From the NCBI GenBank assembly GCA_963753905.1, contig CAVWDZ010000002.1, forward strand, positions 558,001 through 622,000: DNA of 64,000 nucleotides, read 5' to 3'. This DNA comes from Bog-756 sp963753905 (lineage in GTDB: Bacteria > Actinomycetota > Acidimicrobiia > Acidimicrobiales > RAAP-2). Below are positions 1-8,968 of the stretch, piece after piece. Each line of letters starts with the position of its first letter. Position 1 is the stretch's first letter. The translations under genes and the position numbers were made by a program. The notes under the pieces are model-generated. The model made no database searches. It was not told the origin of the DNA and saw only the letters and a program-made list of their open reading frames with translations.

Positions 1-384
1 GACGAATCGGGCCGCGACGAGCTCGACCTGGGTGTCGGCGAGGCCGCAGAAGATCGATGCCACCGTGAACAGGCCCACCCCGGTCACGAAGACCTTCTTC
101 GGCCCCACGAGGTCACCCACCCGGCCGGCCAGCAGCAGGAGTCCGCCGAAGGTGATGAGATAGGCGTTGATGACCCAGGCCAGCGACGAAGTGGTGAAAT
201 GCAGGTCCCGTTGGATCGACGGCAGTGCGACGTTCACCACCGTTGCGTCGAGCACGATCATGAGCTGACCGACACACAGCACCACGAGGGCGATCCACCG
301 ACGGCGGTTGCTGGTGTCCGTTCCCGGATGGGCCGTGCTCCCCGGGGCGCGCTCCACCGGTTCTTTCCGTGCGCTCACCGTCAT
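1..384 (-). CDS. MFS transporter, DHA2 (EmrB/QacA) type, C-terminus outside window
   Basis: N-terminal 128 residues of a multidrug-type major facilitator exporter; the rest lies beyond base 1. A Pro/Arg-rich cytoplasmic lead of about 28 residues precedes TM1, which carries the LDATVVNVALPSI signature typical of the 14-TM DHA2 family. TM2 is followed by the loop motif GRVGDLVGPKK (motif A). The ATG at 382-384 gives the only sensible start. It is the last gene of a minus-strand run: 61 bp separate it from the anchored membrane protein at 446-1249. Substrate cannot be told; location beside a KshA-like oxygenase makes export of a pathway intermediate or toxic sterol/aromatic possible, but that is inference. 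Confidence 0.85.
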   Translation of the reverse strand, partial: MTVSARKEPVERAPGSTAHPGTDTSNRRRWIALVVLCVGQLMIVLDATVVNVALPSIQRDLHFTTSSLAWVINAYLITFGGLLLLAGRVGDLVGPKKVFVTGVGLFTVASIFCGLADTQVELVAARFV

Positions 385-445
385 CTGGAACGCCGTGTGC
401 CGGGCGCTATTCCCGGGTCGTCCATGGAGATGCCGGTGCTGTTGG

Positions 446-1249
446 TCAGCGTACGGGGATCATCGAGGCGAGCGCGATCGTCATCTGCTCGGTGTACCTC
501 ACCGAGCCAAGGGGTCCGGTCTGCTGCGAGAAGTCGGCCGTCTCCTGCTCGCGGAGGATGAGTCCGTTGAGCGCTGACACCCAGAAGTCGCTGGGATTCG
601 TGCCGGACTCGGAGCCGGAGAACGCCAGGGTGATGTGAGTATGCAGCGCCGGTACCGTACGGGTACCGACGGTGAAGGAAGAGTTGGCGAGAACTGTTCC
701 GTCAAACGCGATCTTCTCTCCCGGTGAGCGGCACGTCGTGTGCCACTTCTCGCCGATGGAGGGATGGGGCGGAACGAAGTACGTGCCTGCAGGACAGTAG
801 ATGACGGTGGAATTCTGCGTGCCGGCGATCTGCTCGTAGGACGGGCTGGAGGTGATGCTCAGCCCTCCACCTTGCTGGAGGCATTCCACCCACCCCTCTG
901 TGTGTTGTGTGATCGGTTCCCAGTTCAGCGTCGCGCACCTGGCGGTTTCGGTCACGATGAGGTTCGTGGAGGTCGGAAACGAACGGCTGATGCCGGCGAA
1001 GCTCAGCTGCTCACCGCCGGTCGTGCGGTACCGGTAGACCCCGGTCGGAGGAAGGTTTCTGCTGCTCTCTGCCTGCCCCCGCTTCTGTTCCTGTCGGTAG
1101 AAGTGCAGCGCCTGGCCGAGATCGACCTGGGTGGCTGGGCTGCGCAGCAGGAAATACCACACTGCGACGGCGACGAGCACGATGAGGGTCGTGGCTCCCA
1201 TGGCCAACGCCAAGAGACGATGGTGGGCGACCCAGTCCAGTGGTCCCAT
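446..1249 (-). CDS. Single-pass membrane-anchored protein of unknown function
   Basis: 267 residues. A short cytoplasmic N-terminus leads into one strong membrane helix (about residues 15-37, ALAMGATTLIVLVAVAVWYF), followed by a soluble outer domain of about 225 residues. That domain holds four cysteines (in the contexts RCATL, ECLQQ, YCPAG and TCRSP), which could form two disulfides outside the cell. An upstream in-frame start at 1333 is possible, but the ATG at 1249 is preceded by a clear AAAGGA ribosome site and leaves 90 bp to the Rieske gene, so I use it. It sits between the oxygenase gene and the MFS exporter in the same direction, so it is probably co-transcribed. I do not recognise the family. 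Confidence 0.7.
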   Translation of the reverse strand: MGPLDWVAHHRLLALAMGATTLIVLVAVAVWYFLLRSPATQVDLGQALHFYRQEQKRGQAESSRNLPPTGVYRYRTTGGEQLSFAGISRSFPTSTNLIVTETARCATLNWEPITQHTEGWVECLQQGGGLSITSSPSYEQIAGTQNSTVIYCPAGTYFVPPHPSIGEKWHTTCRSPGEKIAFDGTVLANSSFTVGTRTVPALHTHITLAFSGSESGTNPSDFWVSALNGLILREQETADFSQQTGPLGSVRYTEQMTIALASMIPVR

Positions 1250-1339
1250 ATCGTCCTTTCTTATCAAGCCGGAAGCGAGCTGTCCCAATCCGATGTGGGT
1301 GGGATCCGTGGACCGAGGATCCGCCCACCTCACCAGGCC

Positions 1340-2305
1340 TCAGTCTCGAGGCGGTCCACTCCCCTCTGAGTAGAACTGACGGAACCAACGGCGGTACTGC
1401 GTCACGGGGCCGTCGACCTTCGTGATGATCGGGTGCTCGCGGTAGATCTTGTTCTCCCAGATCGGCACGTCTTGGGTGAATTGGAGATTGGTGATCTGGT
1501 CGTTGAGCTCGGAGATCGACTCGGTCGCGTCGGCGTCCGGAAGCCGCTTCATCGAAAAGAGGAGGCTCACCTCGGTGAACTCCTCGTCGATCGGTGTTTG
1601 GGTGATGTAGGTGAGCATCTGGACCGGGTCCTGGGTGACCTCGACTGCCACGATCCCCGGCCCGCAGGTCGTCGTTCTCGTGCTCACCTCGAAGCCTGAA
1701 TCTGAGATCGCGGTCACCTTCAGACTCTGTTCGACGACCATGGAGGGGCCCGAGAATGTCACATCGAAGAACTCCTGTTCGGGCGGTTCCATGTCGTGTA
1801 CCGCCGAGAAGTGCGATCGATTGATGATGTTCTCCGTCAGGTCCTGGACATGGACGCGCACGGTGTAGCTGTTGCTCCTCCACGGCGTCCAGGCCTCTTC
1901 GTCCTCGCGGTAGATGGTCACGTCGTAGCTCGGTGGCGCGCCATCTGCATGATGCCAGACGAAGATCCGCCCGTTCCGCTCGCACACGTCCCACGCCAGA
2001 GCGGCCGCGCGGGGCGGGCGATCGAGTCCCGGAACTTCGACGAGCGTGCCGTTTCCATCGAAGCGCCAACCGTGGAAGGGGCAGGCGATGCCGTCGCCAC
2101 ACACCCGACCCCCGACTCCGAGGTCGGCACCGAGATGGGGACAGTGCGCATCGAAGACGCGGGCACCTCCATCGTCTCCACGGAAGAGGACCAACGTGCG
2201 TCCCAGGTAGCTGAGCGATCTCACCTCCCCCGGGTCGAGTTCCTCGGAGGCGCCGATGCAGAACCAGCCGTTGGGCGAGGCGGGGAACGGATAGCGGGCG
2301 GCCAT
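1340..2305 (-). CDS. Rieske non-heme iron oxygenase, KshA-like
   Basis: 321 residues, oxygenase component of a two-component Rieske monooxygenase. The [2Fe-2S] ligands are Cys55, His57, Cys75 and His78 (CPH then CPFH). The mononuclear iron site is in NIINRSHFSAVH, with His165 and His170; the segment DVPIWENKIY near residue 280 supplies the likely carboxylate. The C-terminal DGPVTQYRRWFRQFYSE resembles the end of 3-ketosteroid 9-alpha-hydroxylase oxygenase (KshA), so a steroid-like substrate is the best guess. The usual Asp four residues before the first iron His is Asn in this copy (Asn162 region), so the assignment stays at family level. It starts 4 bp after the upstream reductase-like gene; no reductase (KshB) gene is in the window. 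Confidence 0.85.
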   Translation of the reverse strand: MAARYPFPASPNGWFCIGASEELDPGEVRSLSYLGRTLVLFRGDDGGARVFDAHCPHLGADLGVGGRVCGDGIACPFHGWRFDGNGTLVEVPGLDRPPRAAALAWDVCERNGRIFVWHHADGAPPSYDVTIYREDEEAWTPWRSNSYTVRVHVQDLTENIINRSHFSAVHDMEPPEQEFFDVTFSGPSMVVEQSLKVTAISDSGFEVSTRTTTCGPGIVAVEVTQDPVQMLTYITQTPIDEEFTEVSLLFSMKRLPDADATESISELNDQITNLQFTQDVPIWENKIYREHPIITKVDGPVTQYRRWFRQFYSEGSGPPRD

Positions 2306-2309
2306 CGGC

Positions 2310-3437
2310 TTACCTGGTCGGCTCGACGGGCCCGCCCGGCGGCCGCGCCGCGCCGTGTACCCGGCTCGCGAAGGCGCGTAACGGGAGATCCGAGCTGGTC
2401 AGGAGGCCGGGGCTCGCCTCACAGACGGAACGCATCGCATTGAGTGCGGGCATACCGGTGATCGTCATGCCCAGCGAGGCGAAGTAGTCCGCGTTCATCA
2501 GGCCATGGGGGGTGCCGGTCGCCGGGAAGATCATGTGGCGGTTGACGATCATCGGGTCGCCGTCGATGGTCGTGATATAGCACCCTTGGACGGCCCACCG
2601 GGGTTCCGTCTTTGGCGTCATCTGCCATTCGAGGTGGACCTCGATCTTCGGGTCACCGTCCGAGATCCCCTTGAACTTGGCGAGACTCCCACCGAGCGAC
2701 CCCTTCGGAAGTGACCACCAACCGAGGTCGATGTCCTCCGTGCATGCACCGAGCTCGCACTCGAAGACGATGTCGTCGATCGGCAGGTCGAGGCAGTCAG
2801 CCATCATGTAGATCGAGTCTGCGAAGACCGTGCAACCCTTCTCGAGCAGCCCGGGGATCTCGGGATCCTCCACCGGTCTGCCGTAACCGACGTTCTTCCA
2901 TGTGTCGACGGAGTGATGGCACGAGACGTCGACCGTCTCCAGCACGGTGATGTGGTCCACCCTTCCCATCCCCGCCGTTGCGACGACGCTCAGTATCTGC
3001 GCCAGGCCGGGATTCATGCCGGTTCCATAGAACGATGTGCCCCCACGCTGGCACGCGGCTTCGATGAGCTCCGTCGGCTTCTGTCCGGAAGGATGTGGGT
3101 GATTACGGTCGCGATGGTGTCCCGTGATCCAGTCGGACGTGGTGACCACGTTGATGCCGTTCTCGAGCAGGATGCAGAACTGGACGATGTCCGGCCAGAC
3201 CCCGTTGAAGTTCACGACGTCCGGGGTCAACCGGAGCACGTCCTCGATGTCGTCGGTGGCCGCGATCCCGAGCGGCTCGATACCGACGATCTCTCCAGCA
3301 TCTCGCCCGACCTTCTCGGGCGAGTAGCAGTAGAGGCCGACCAGATCGAGGTCGGGGTGCTCGACGATCCGTCTCACCATCTCCGTGCCCACGTTGCCGG
3401 TGGCGAACTGCACGACCCGGAGAGCTCTCTTCGACAA
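2310..3437 (-). CDS. Dihydrodipicolinate-reductase-like NAD(P)-binding protein
   Basis: About 375 residues. A Rossmann fold opens the protein (RVVQFATGNVGTEMVRRI), as in the actinobacterial dihydrodipicolinate/2,4-diaminopentanoate-dehydrogenase-like family. These are annotated from fold and seldom take part in lysine synthesis. The TTG at 3435-3437 sits 6-7 bases after GGGGGAGGAGA, a strong ribosome site; an upstream GTG at 3461 would put that site inside the gene, so TTG is preferred. The stop is 4 bp before the KshA-like oxygenase gene, so the two are almost certainly translated from one message. An NAD(P)-dependent step on the same substrate is plausible but inferred. Confidence 0.75.
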   Translation of the reverse strand: MSKRALRVVQFATGNVGTEMVRRIVEHPDLDLVGLYCYSPEKVGRDAGEIVGIEPLGIAATDDIEDVLRLTPDVVNFNGVWPDIVQFCILLENGINVVTTSDWITGHHRDRNHPHPSGQKPTELIEAACQRGGTSFYGTGMNPGLAQILSVVATAGMGRVDHITVLETVDVSCHHSVDTWKNVGYGRPVEDPEIPGLLEKGCTVFADSIYMMADCLDLPIDDIVFECELGACTEDIDLGWWSLPKGSLGGSLAKFKGISDGDPKIEVHLEWQMTPKTEPRWAVQGCYITTIDGDPMIVNRHMIFPATGTPHGLMNADYFASLGMTITGMPALNAMRSVCEASPGLLTSSDLPLRAFASRVHGAARPPGGPVEPTR

Positions 3438-3575
3438 GGTGTCTCCTCCCCCTCGCTGCACGAGATCACTGCCCGCCTGCCCGGCATCGTACGGCAGAGT
3501 TGGACACTTGTCCAGGAGAGTGTCCGACTTGGCGATCGCTCAGTTCGCGCCGGCGACGACTCGTGACCTTCCCTG

Positions 3576-5078
3576 CTACACACCTGTTTCGGCAGCGAGA
3601 CGCCCGGACCGCACTGCCCGGACAAGTGCCTCGTAGTCCCGCTCGTTCTGGTCGGCATACGCCGCGGAGAAGTCGGCGATCGCCCGATCGAAGACCTCGC
3701 CCTTGCCCAGGTACGACGCGATGGCCACGCGATCGCCCCATCGCGCGTGCGCCCGAGCCAGCGTCGCCCCGCAGAGACGGGCATAGATGGTGGCTCCGGG
3801 CACGAGCATCTCTTCGGCCTCCGCGGACCCTTTCCAATCGTGGAGCTGGCGCACGTAGTAGTCGCGCTCACCCCCATCGGGGCCCCTGATGCGCTGCCAG
3901 CCGAGGAAGGCGTCGCTCGCCCCCTGCATGAGGCGCTGACCCGCCACGACCCGCTGGCCGTGGTGGGCGTACTCGCTCGTTCCGGCGAAGCGCTCGAGGA
4001 CCGAGGCCTGGGCTTCCTTCACCTGGAGAACCAGAGGGTCGGTTTCGTCGCGCCCGACCAGCAAGAGGATGTAGCAGCGGGTACCGACGCTCCCCACGCC
4101 GACGATCTTGCGAGCCGCGTGGACGTAGCGGAACTCCTCCAGTGGGTGGTGCTCGATCCCCAGGGTCTCGCGATAGGAGGCCAGCAGTTTCTTGATCAGG
4201 ACATCGGACTGCGCCCATTCGGAGCCTGGTTCCAGGAGGTCCTCGACAGGCACGGTCACGGGTGGGTCTGCGACGATCCGGAGTCGCTCGCCCACTTTGC
4301 CGACCCGGCGGGTGAACACCCGCATGCTGTCGCGTGTGCGCGCCTTGGCCACTCCGATCTCGACCACCCGGTGTTCCTTCTTGCTGAGCTGGCCCCGGTC
4401 GACCTCCGCTCGCATCTCGTCGAGGAGGCGGCCGGCCTCGAGGTGGTCATACCAGACCTGAAGCGTCCCCGACTCAGCGGCCTCGCGCATCCGCTCGCGA
4501 TACGCCCGCACGCCCTCCATGACGACGACTCGGCGATCCGGGCGCGAGAACCCCCGGTGGCGGCCCAAGATCTCGAAACTGCCGGCCAACCGCTTGACGT
4601 CCCACTCCCACGGACCCGGCAGGGTTTCATCGAAGTCGTTGATGTCGAAGAGCAACTGACGCTCAGGGGTACCGAACAGGCCGAAGTTGGACAGGTGGGC
4701 GTCGCCACACAACTGCACGGTCACGCCGGACGTCGGGGTGGCGGACAGGTCCGTCGCCTGGATGAGCGCCGCACCCCGGTAGAACGTGAAGGGCGAGACG
4801 AGCATCCGTCCGTAGCGGATCGGGAGCAGCTCCTGCACCCGGCTTGCGCCCTGCTCCTCCAACAGGGTCACCGGGTCGGGGCGATCGGCTGCGAGCTCGA
4901 ATCGCCCGTGACTCGAGCGGGGAGCATCCCTACGGGCGGCGCGGCCTCGGGCCACACGCTCCTCGACGGTGAGGCGCTTCCGCCGCCAGGAGGCGGAGAA
5001 CGATCGGCTCGGATTTCCCCCGGCACCCGGCTGGTGCTCTTGGGGGGTGCTCGTCGTCGTCGATCTCTCGGTATCCAT
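3576..5078 (-). CDS. DUF2252 family protein
   Basis: About 500 residues from the ATG at 5078; the frame is open to 5240 but the extra 54 residues are low-complexity and lack family features. The core of the DUF2252 family is present: GDAHLSNFG (about residues 125-133) and FDINDFDET (about 144-152), motifs that look like the catalytic and metal-binding loops of kinase-like (APH/HipA-fold) proteins. YYVRQLHDWKG and the C-terminal ARAHARWGD segment also fit. The biochemical role of the family is not established. It stands alone, divergent from the universal stress protein gene at 5271, and upstream of (but 138 bp from) the reductase/oxygenase run. Confidence 0.85.
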   Translation of the reverse strand: MDTERSTTTSTPQEHQPGAGGNPSRSFSASWRRKRLTVEERVARGRAARRDAPRSSHGRFELAADRPDPVTLLEEQGASRVQELLPIRYGRMLVSPFTFYRGAALIQATDLSATPTSGVTVQLCGDAHLSNFGLFGTPERQLLFDINDFDETLPGPWEWDVKRLAGSFEILGRHRGFSRPDRRVVVMEGVRAYRERMREAAESGTLQVWYDHLEAGRLLDEMRAEVDRGQLSKKEHRVVEIGVAKARTRDSMRVFTRRVGKVGERLRIVADPPVTVPVEDLLEPGSEWAQSDVLIKKLLASYRETLGIEHHPLEEFRYVHAARKIVGVGSVGTRCYILLLVGRDETDPLVLQVKEAQASVLERFAGTSEYAHHGQRVVAGQRLMQGASDAFLGWQRIRGPDGGERDYYVRQLHDWKGSAEAEEMLVPGATIYARLCGATLARAHARWGDRVAIASYLGKGEVFDRAIADFSAAYADQNERDYEALVRAVRSGRLAAETGV

Positions 5079-5270
5079 CGGGTCCCTCTGTGTTGACACT
5101 ACCCCTGGCGTCTCGGGCTGACCTGGGTCGGACCACCGTGCAGTGCGACCCAAAGACGAACAGCGGATACGACGAGACCGGCGGAGTTCTGGCGGTTGCG
5201 GGTCATCACACGGTGATTCGGCTGATTGTCGCTCCGGCACGGCACGGACCGTCGTGACAGACTGTGACGG

Positions 5271-5723
5271 GTGAGCACCGTTCTCCTTGCTACCGACGGT
5301 TCTGAACCGGCGGTGCGGTCCGTCCTTGCAGGAGTAGCGGTTCTACGCCGAGCAGATGTTCACATCGTGGTGACCGTCGTCGACGGACTCGATCCGTCCC
5401 TGACCCAGGATGGCTCGGGTCATGCCGGACCGTCGATGAGCCCCGATGAGTACGCGAGCGAGCGAGATCAGAAGCTTGCCGAAGGAAGGGCGGTGGTGGA
5501 TCACACCGCGAGCTTGTTGGATATCGGGAACGTGCAGACGCGTGTGATCGAAGGCAGTCCGGGCTCGGCGCTGTGCGCACTTGCTGAAGAGGTGTCGGCC
5601 GACGCGATCGTGCTGGGTACTCGTGGTCGGAGCGGAATTCGGCGTGCGTTGCTCGGTTCGGTTTCCGACTACGTGGTCCGCAACGCCCCGTGCGCCGTGG
5701 TCATCGCCCGCGCCGACCCGTAG
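5271..5723 (+). CDS. Universal stress protein (UspA family)
   Basis: 150 residues, one Usp domain. It starts at GTG 5271 with the usual strand TVLLATDGSEPA and ends with the ATP-binding signature GTRGRSGIRRALLGSVSDYVV (G-x2-G-x9-G-S form; shown in parts), so it is an ATP-binding type. It diverges from the DUF2252 gene, with about 190 bp of shared upstream sequence. Its stop is 4 bp from the stop of the convergent LapA-like gene. Such proteins respond to starvation, oxygen or redox stress in actinobacteria. No ribosome site is obvious before the GTG, so a leaderless or weakly led message is possible. Confidence 0.92.
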   Translation: MSTVLLATDGSEPAVRSVLAGVAVLRRADVHIVVTVVDGLDPSLTQDGSGHAGPSMSPDEYASERDQKLAEGRAVVDHTASLLDIGNVQTRVIEGSPGSALCALAEEVSADAIVLGTRGRSGIRRALLGSVSDYVVRNAPCAVVIARADP

Positions 5724-5727
5724 CCGG

Positions 5728-6003
5728 TCAGTCTCCACGCCGGTCTGCCCGGCGCTCCTTCCGGCGTCGATGGCGACGCATCACGCCGAGCCCGACCCAG
5801 ATCAGCGCCCCGAACGCCGCAGTGACCAGGGTGTAGAGCCACAACGGCCACGAGAAGTTCCAGACGAGGAAGTGGAGTCTGACCGTCTCGGTGTTCTGGA
5901 TGATGAAGATGAGCAGGAGCCCGCCTCCCACAAGAGAGGTGATCGCTCCGGTTCCGAGGCGCTTCTGGTTGCTGGCCCGTCCGCCTTCATCCGACTGAAC
6001 CAT
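5728..6003 (-). CDS. LapA-domain (DUF1049) small membrane protein
   Basis: 91 residues from the ATG at 6003, chosen because GAGCAGG lies just before it; the frame is open to 6048. Two membrane helices flank a short loop with the LapA hallmark IIQNTETVRLHFLVWNFSWPL, and the C-terminus is a basic tail (RRHRRRKERRADRRGD) that should lie in the cytoplasm. LapA/B proteins in proteobacteria help envelope assembly; the role in actinobacteria is unclear. Convergent with the universal stress protein gene with a 4-bp gap. Confidence 0.8.
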   Translation of the reverse strand: MVQSDEGGRASNQKRLGTGAITSLVGGGLLLIFIIQNTETVRLHFLVWNFSWPLWLYTLVTAAFGALIWVGLGVMRRHRRRKERRADRRGD

Positions 6004-6172
6004 GGTGACCTGCTCTCTGTGGAGGTCTCGCCGCAAACTTCGTGGCACCTACACAGTCATTCTGGCAAGCTTGAAGCCAAGATGCGTTCCAGAGTGTTCT
6101 GAGTCGACCGCATGGTGTCGGCAGACGGCTGGCGGTCAGAGCCATGCGTCACCTAGATGAGGGGTTGAACAA

Positions 6173-7558
6173 TTGGCTTCGTTCCCGTTCCGGGCCCTCC
6201 GTATGGCGAGTGCCGTGTGCGTGGGAGTGACGGTCGTGATCCTGAGCACAAGCCCGGTGTCGCACGAGGGGTCTCCGTCGGCGAGTGGTGGTTCAGGTCG
6301 ATCCGGACCGGGCAGGTCGTCGATCGGAGCACCCGTTCCGCTCGTCCGAGTCGAACCGCACGCCCTGGACTCGGACAGGTCACCACCTGGTCCCAGATCG
6401 TGTGGCTGCTATGAGCCGGCCCAGCTCCAGGCCGCCTACGATCTCGCGCCGCTGTATGCGGACAAGGACACAGGTGCAGGCGAGACGGTCGTTGTCGTCG
6501 ACGCTTTTGGCTCGAACGCCATTGAGGGCGACCTCAGGACATTCGACGCCGGGTTCGATCTGCCGGCTCCTCCGAGCTTCAAGATCATCGCACCGGAGGG
6601 GGCGATCACGACATCCAACAGCAGCTGGGCTGTCGAAACGACTCTCGACGTCGAGTATGCGCACGCCATCGCACCGGGAGCGAACATCCTCCTCGTCGAG
6701 ACACCGGTAGCCGAGACCGAGGGGGCAGTCGGGTTCAAGCAGATCGTCGCTGCCGAGAACTACGTCATCAGCAACAAGAAGGCCCTCGGTATTGCGGGGG
6801 GCGCTGTCATCTCCCAGAGCTTCGGGGCGACCGAGCAGACGTTCGGTCCGGGCTTCGCAAGCAAGATCGCACCATTCCGAACGGCATTCATCGCTGCAAG
6901 GTCGGCAGGAGTGACCGTCGTGGGTGCATCTGGCGATTTCGGTGCCACAAACTGCTCCGATGCAGCGAGTCCGTGCACGCTCTCTACCCACCGAGTCAAT
7001 TCGTGGCCCTCGAGTGATCCGCTCGTCACGAGCGTCGGGGGATTGCAGCTCTCGATCAGCACCATCGCCCCCTACCGCCAGACGAAATCCCCGGTGGTCT
7101 GGAACGACGGATTAGGTGCCAGTGGTGGCGGCGACTCTGCCGCATTCGCCATTCCCCCGTTCCAGAGCTCGGTTTCGAGCATCGTTGGCAAGTGGCGCGG
7201 TACGCCGGACGTGTCGATGAGCGCATCGGTTCTCGATGGCGCCGAAATCTACGATTCGGGCGCCGGGGGATGGCTACCGGTGGGTGGTACCAGTGAGGCG
7301 ACCCCCGAGTTCGCAGGTATCGTTGCCATCGCAGACCAGGTGGCGGGCAGAGGTCTCGGGGACCTCGACAGGGCCCTCTATGGAATGGAGACGGCCGGAG
7401 CTCGTGGCATCGTCGACGTCACCTCGGGTAACAACTCGTTCGACGGGGTCACCGGGTACCGCGCGGTAACGGGCTACGACATGGCATCCGGCATCGGTAC
7501 GGTTGACGGGTCCACCTTCGTCCCCGAGCTCGTCGCAGCGGTCTCCAAGGTCGGTTAG
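6173..7558 (+). CDS. Secreted sedolisin-like (S53) serine-carboxyl peptidase, no prodomain
   Basis: 461 residues. The TTG at 6173 follows GAGGGG by 8 bases. A signal peptide (about residues 1-30) and a Gly/Ser/Pro-rich linker lead straight into the catalytic domain, which begins near YEPAQLQAAYDL. The S53 set is complete: Glu and Asp in VETTLDVEY (E-x3-D), the oxyanion Asp in GASGDFG, and the nucleophile Ser in GGTSEATPEFAG. The C-terminal DVTSGNNSFDG and GYDMASGIGTVDG segments form the calcium site of sedolisins. The ~150-residue N-terminal activation domain of kumamolisin-type enzymes is missing. Probably an extracellular acid protease. A second such gene lies at 29306-30937. Confidence 0.85.
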   Translation: MASFPFRALRMASAVCVGVTVVILSTSPVSHEGSPSASGGSGRSGPGRSSIGAPVPLVRVEPHALDSDRSPPGPRSCGCYEPAQLQAAYDLAPLYADKDTGAGETVVVVDAFGSNAIEGDLRTFDAGFDLPAPPSFKIIAPEGAITTSNSSWAVETTLDVEYAHAIAPGANILLVETPVAETEGAVGFKQIVAAENYVISNKKALGIAGGAVISQSFGATEQTFGPGFASKIAPFRTAFIAARSAGVTVVGASGDFGATNCSDAASPCTLSTHRVNSWPSSDPLVTSVGGLQLSISTIAPYRQTKSPVVWNDGLGASGGGDSAAFAIPPFQSSVSSIVGKWRGTPDVSMSASVLDGAEIYDSGAGGWLPVGGTSEATPEFAGIVAIADQVAGRGLGDLDRALYGMETAGARGIVDVTSGNNSFDGVTGYRAVTGYDMASGIGTVDGSTFVPELVAAVSKVG

Positions 7559-7629
7559 AACGGCCATTGCTCGGGACTCGAGCGCCGGCCGAACCGATGC
7601 GCGACAATTGCCGTCTCAAGGGAGGGCAC

Positions 7630-8877
7630 ATGTCGATCGATTGCCGGACCCGACTGCTCAAGGACGTCAGGGCACTCGAGCGCGATGAGATGGTCGATGC
7701 GCTGCTCCCTGATGCCATTGCCGTACATGGCGACCTCGCCGGACGTGGCGTGGCGTACAAGGACCTCCCGCCTCTCGGTCTCGAGGTCGATGACCGGAAG
7801 GTCACACTCTTTCGATCGGCGGGGACCCTCGGAATCCGTTCTGGAACCGACGACGCGGATGTGGTCGGGGTGTTGCCCGCCGACGCGCTCTCCGACTTCC
7901 TCCAGGACGTCCAGTCGGCGATGGGCCTCGCCATGACCTCACGCGTCCGGATCAGCGAAGGCAGCATCAACGACTGGATCGCGTGGGAGCCGCCGATGCG
8001 CGCGCTCCTGGACGGCCGGAAGGTCCACGAGACCGGCGATGTCAGCTTTGCCGATCTCGAGGGCCGCCCACTCGACCTCGATCGCATCTTCGCCGCGGAC
8101 GACGATCGCGACGAGATGGCCCACTTCCTCGAGCAGGCCGGTTTCCTCCACCTCCGCAGCGTCTTCGACCAGGACGTGATGGATGCGATCGGCGCCGATA
8201 TCGACGAGTGGATCAGCCGTGCCACTCCAGACGACGGCGAGTCCTGGTGGGCCGAGACCGGCGACGGAGAATCCCAGGCCGTGCGCGTCCTCTTCTTCCA
8301 CGAGAAGTCGGCCGCTCTCCGCCAGGCGGTCGCCAGCGAGCGGTACCAATGGATCGGCGACCTCACCGGCGACGGGCACCAGCACAGCGGCGGGGGGGAG
8401 GGCCTCGTGAAGCCGCTCGGGATCGTGCGCGGGCTCTCCGATCTCCCCTGGCACAAGGACTGCGGCCAAGGCAAGCACTCCTATGTCTGCAGCGGACTGA
8501 CGTGCGGCATCTCGGTCACCGGGGCGGATCGCGACAGCGGTGCCCTCGGCGTGATCCCCGGCAGTCACCGCGCCAACACAATGGCTGCCGGCCGCGATCC
8601 CGCTCTCGATCTGCAACCCCGGATGCTCGAAACGCAGACGGGTGATGTCACGGTGCACTGCAGCGACACGCTGCACCGTGCCCATCCACCGATCGATCGG
8701 CCCCGGAAGGTCGTCTATTCAGGGTTCGCCCTGCCGCCCCTGGCCGGCGACGAGGTGAAGCCCGACCCCCGCTACAGCCGACAGGCCAGGGCCGAGCTCT
8801 CCGACGTCCAGGACCGGATTGCGGCAGCCGACAACCCCGACGCTCACCGGCGATATCGCGCAGGCCACGGTACGTGA
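7630..8877 (+). CDS. Phytanoyl-CoA dioxygenase (PhyH) family Fe(II)/2-oxoglutarate oxygenase
   Basis: 415 residues from the ATG at 7630, which follows AAGGGAGGGCAC; the frame is open to 7567. The C-terminal half is a PhyH-type jelly roll: the metal triad is His275 and Asp277 in LPWHKDCGQG and a distal His (349) in CSDTLHRAHP, followed by Arg357 or Arg359 for 2-oxoglutarate. ALGVIPGSHRAN is the strand typical of the family. The N-terminal ~150 residues do not belong to that domain and are unassigned. The substrate is unknown; families of this kind hydroxylate acyl-CoAs, small natural products or amino-acid derivatives. It stands alone, 72 bp after the S53 peptidase gene. Confidence 0.82.
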   Translation: MSIDCRTRLLKDVRALERDEMVDALLPDAIAVHGDLAGRGVAYKDLPPLGLEVDDRKVTLFRSAGTLGIRSGTDDADVVGVLPADALSDFLQDVQSAMGLAMTSRVRISEGSINDWIAWEPPMRALLDGRKVHETGDVSFADLEGRPLDLDRIFAADDDRDEMAHFLEQAGFLHLRSVFDQDVMDAIGADIDEWISRATPDDGESWWAETGDGESQAVRVLFFHEKSAALRQAVASERYQWIGDLTGDGHQHSGGGEGLVKPLGIVRGLSDLPWHKDCGQGKHSYVCSGLTCGISVTGADRDSGALGVIPGSHRANTMAAGRDPALDLQPRMLETQTGDVTVHCSDTLHRAHPPIDRPRKVVYSGFALPPLAGDEVKPDPRYSRQARAELSDVQDRIAAADNPDAHRRYRAGHGT

Positions 8878-8932
8878 TCACGCAGTCCCGGATGACCTTC
8901 CCCGGAACGGCAGGTAAAACTGAAGAAGGTAC

Positions 8933-8961
8933 TTGACTGTAGGAGTCGCTGGCTCCATACT
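8933..8961 (+). promoter_or_regulatory. Promoter (TTGACT-N17-CATACT) with an inverted repeat, leaderless start
   Basis: The -35 box TTGACT (8933-8938) and -10 box CATACT (8956-8961) are 17 bases apart. The expected start of transcription (about 8968) falls on or just before the ATG at 8969, and no ribosome site precedes that ATG, so the ArsR message should be leaderless. TACTTGA (8930-8936) and TCAAGTA (8961-8967) form an inverted repeat across the promoter, and TCAAG/CTTGA repeat again over the start codon. This is a plausible self-repression operator. Confidence 0.6.
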
Positions 8962-8968
8962 CAAGTAT

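Noticed and set aside
3747..5096. Plus-strand open frame of 449 codons opposite DUF2252
   Set aside because: Antisense shadow of a recognised gene; no domain or ribosome site.
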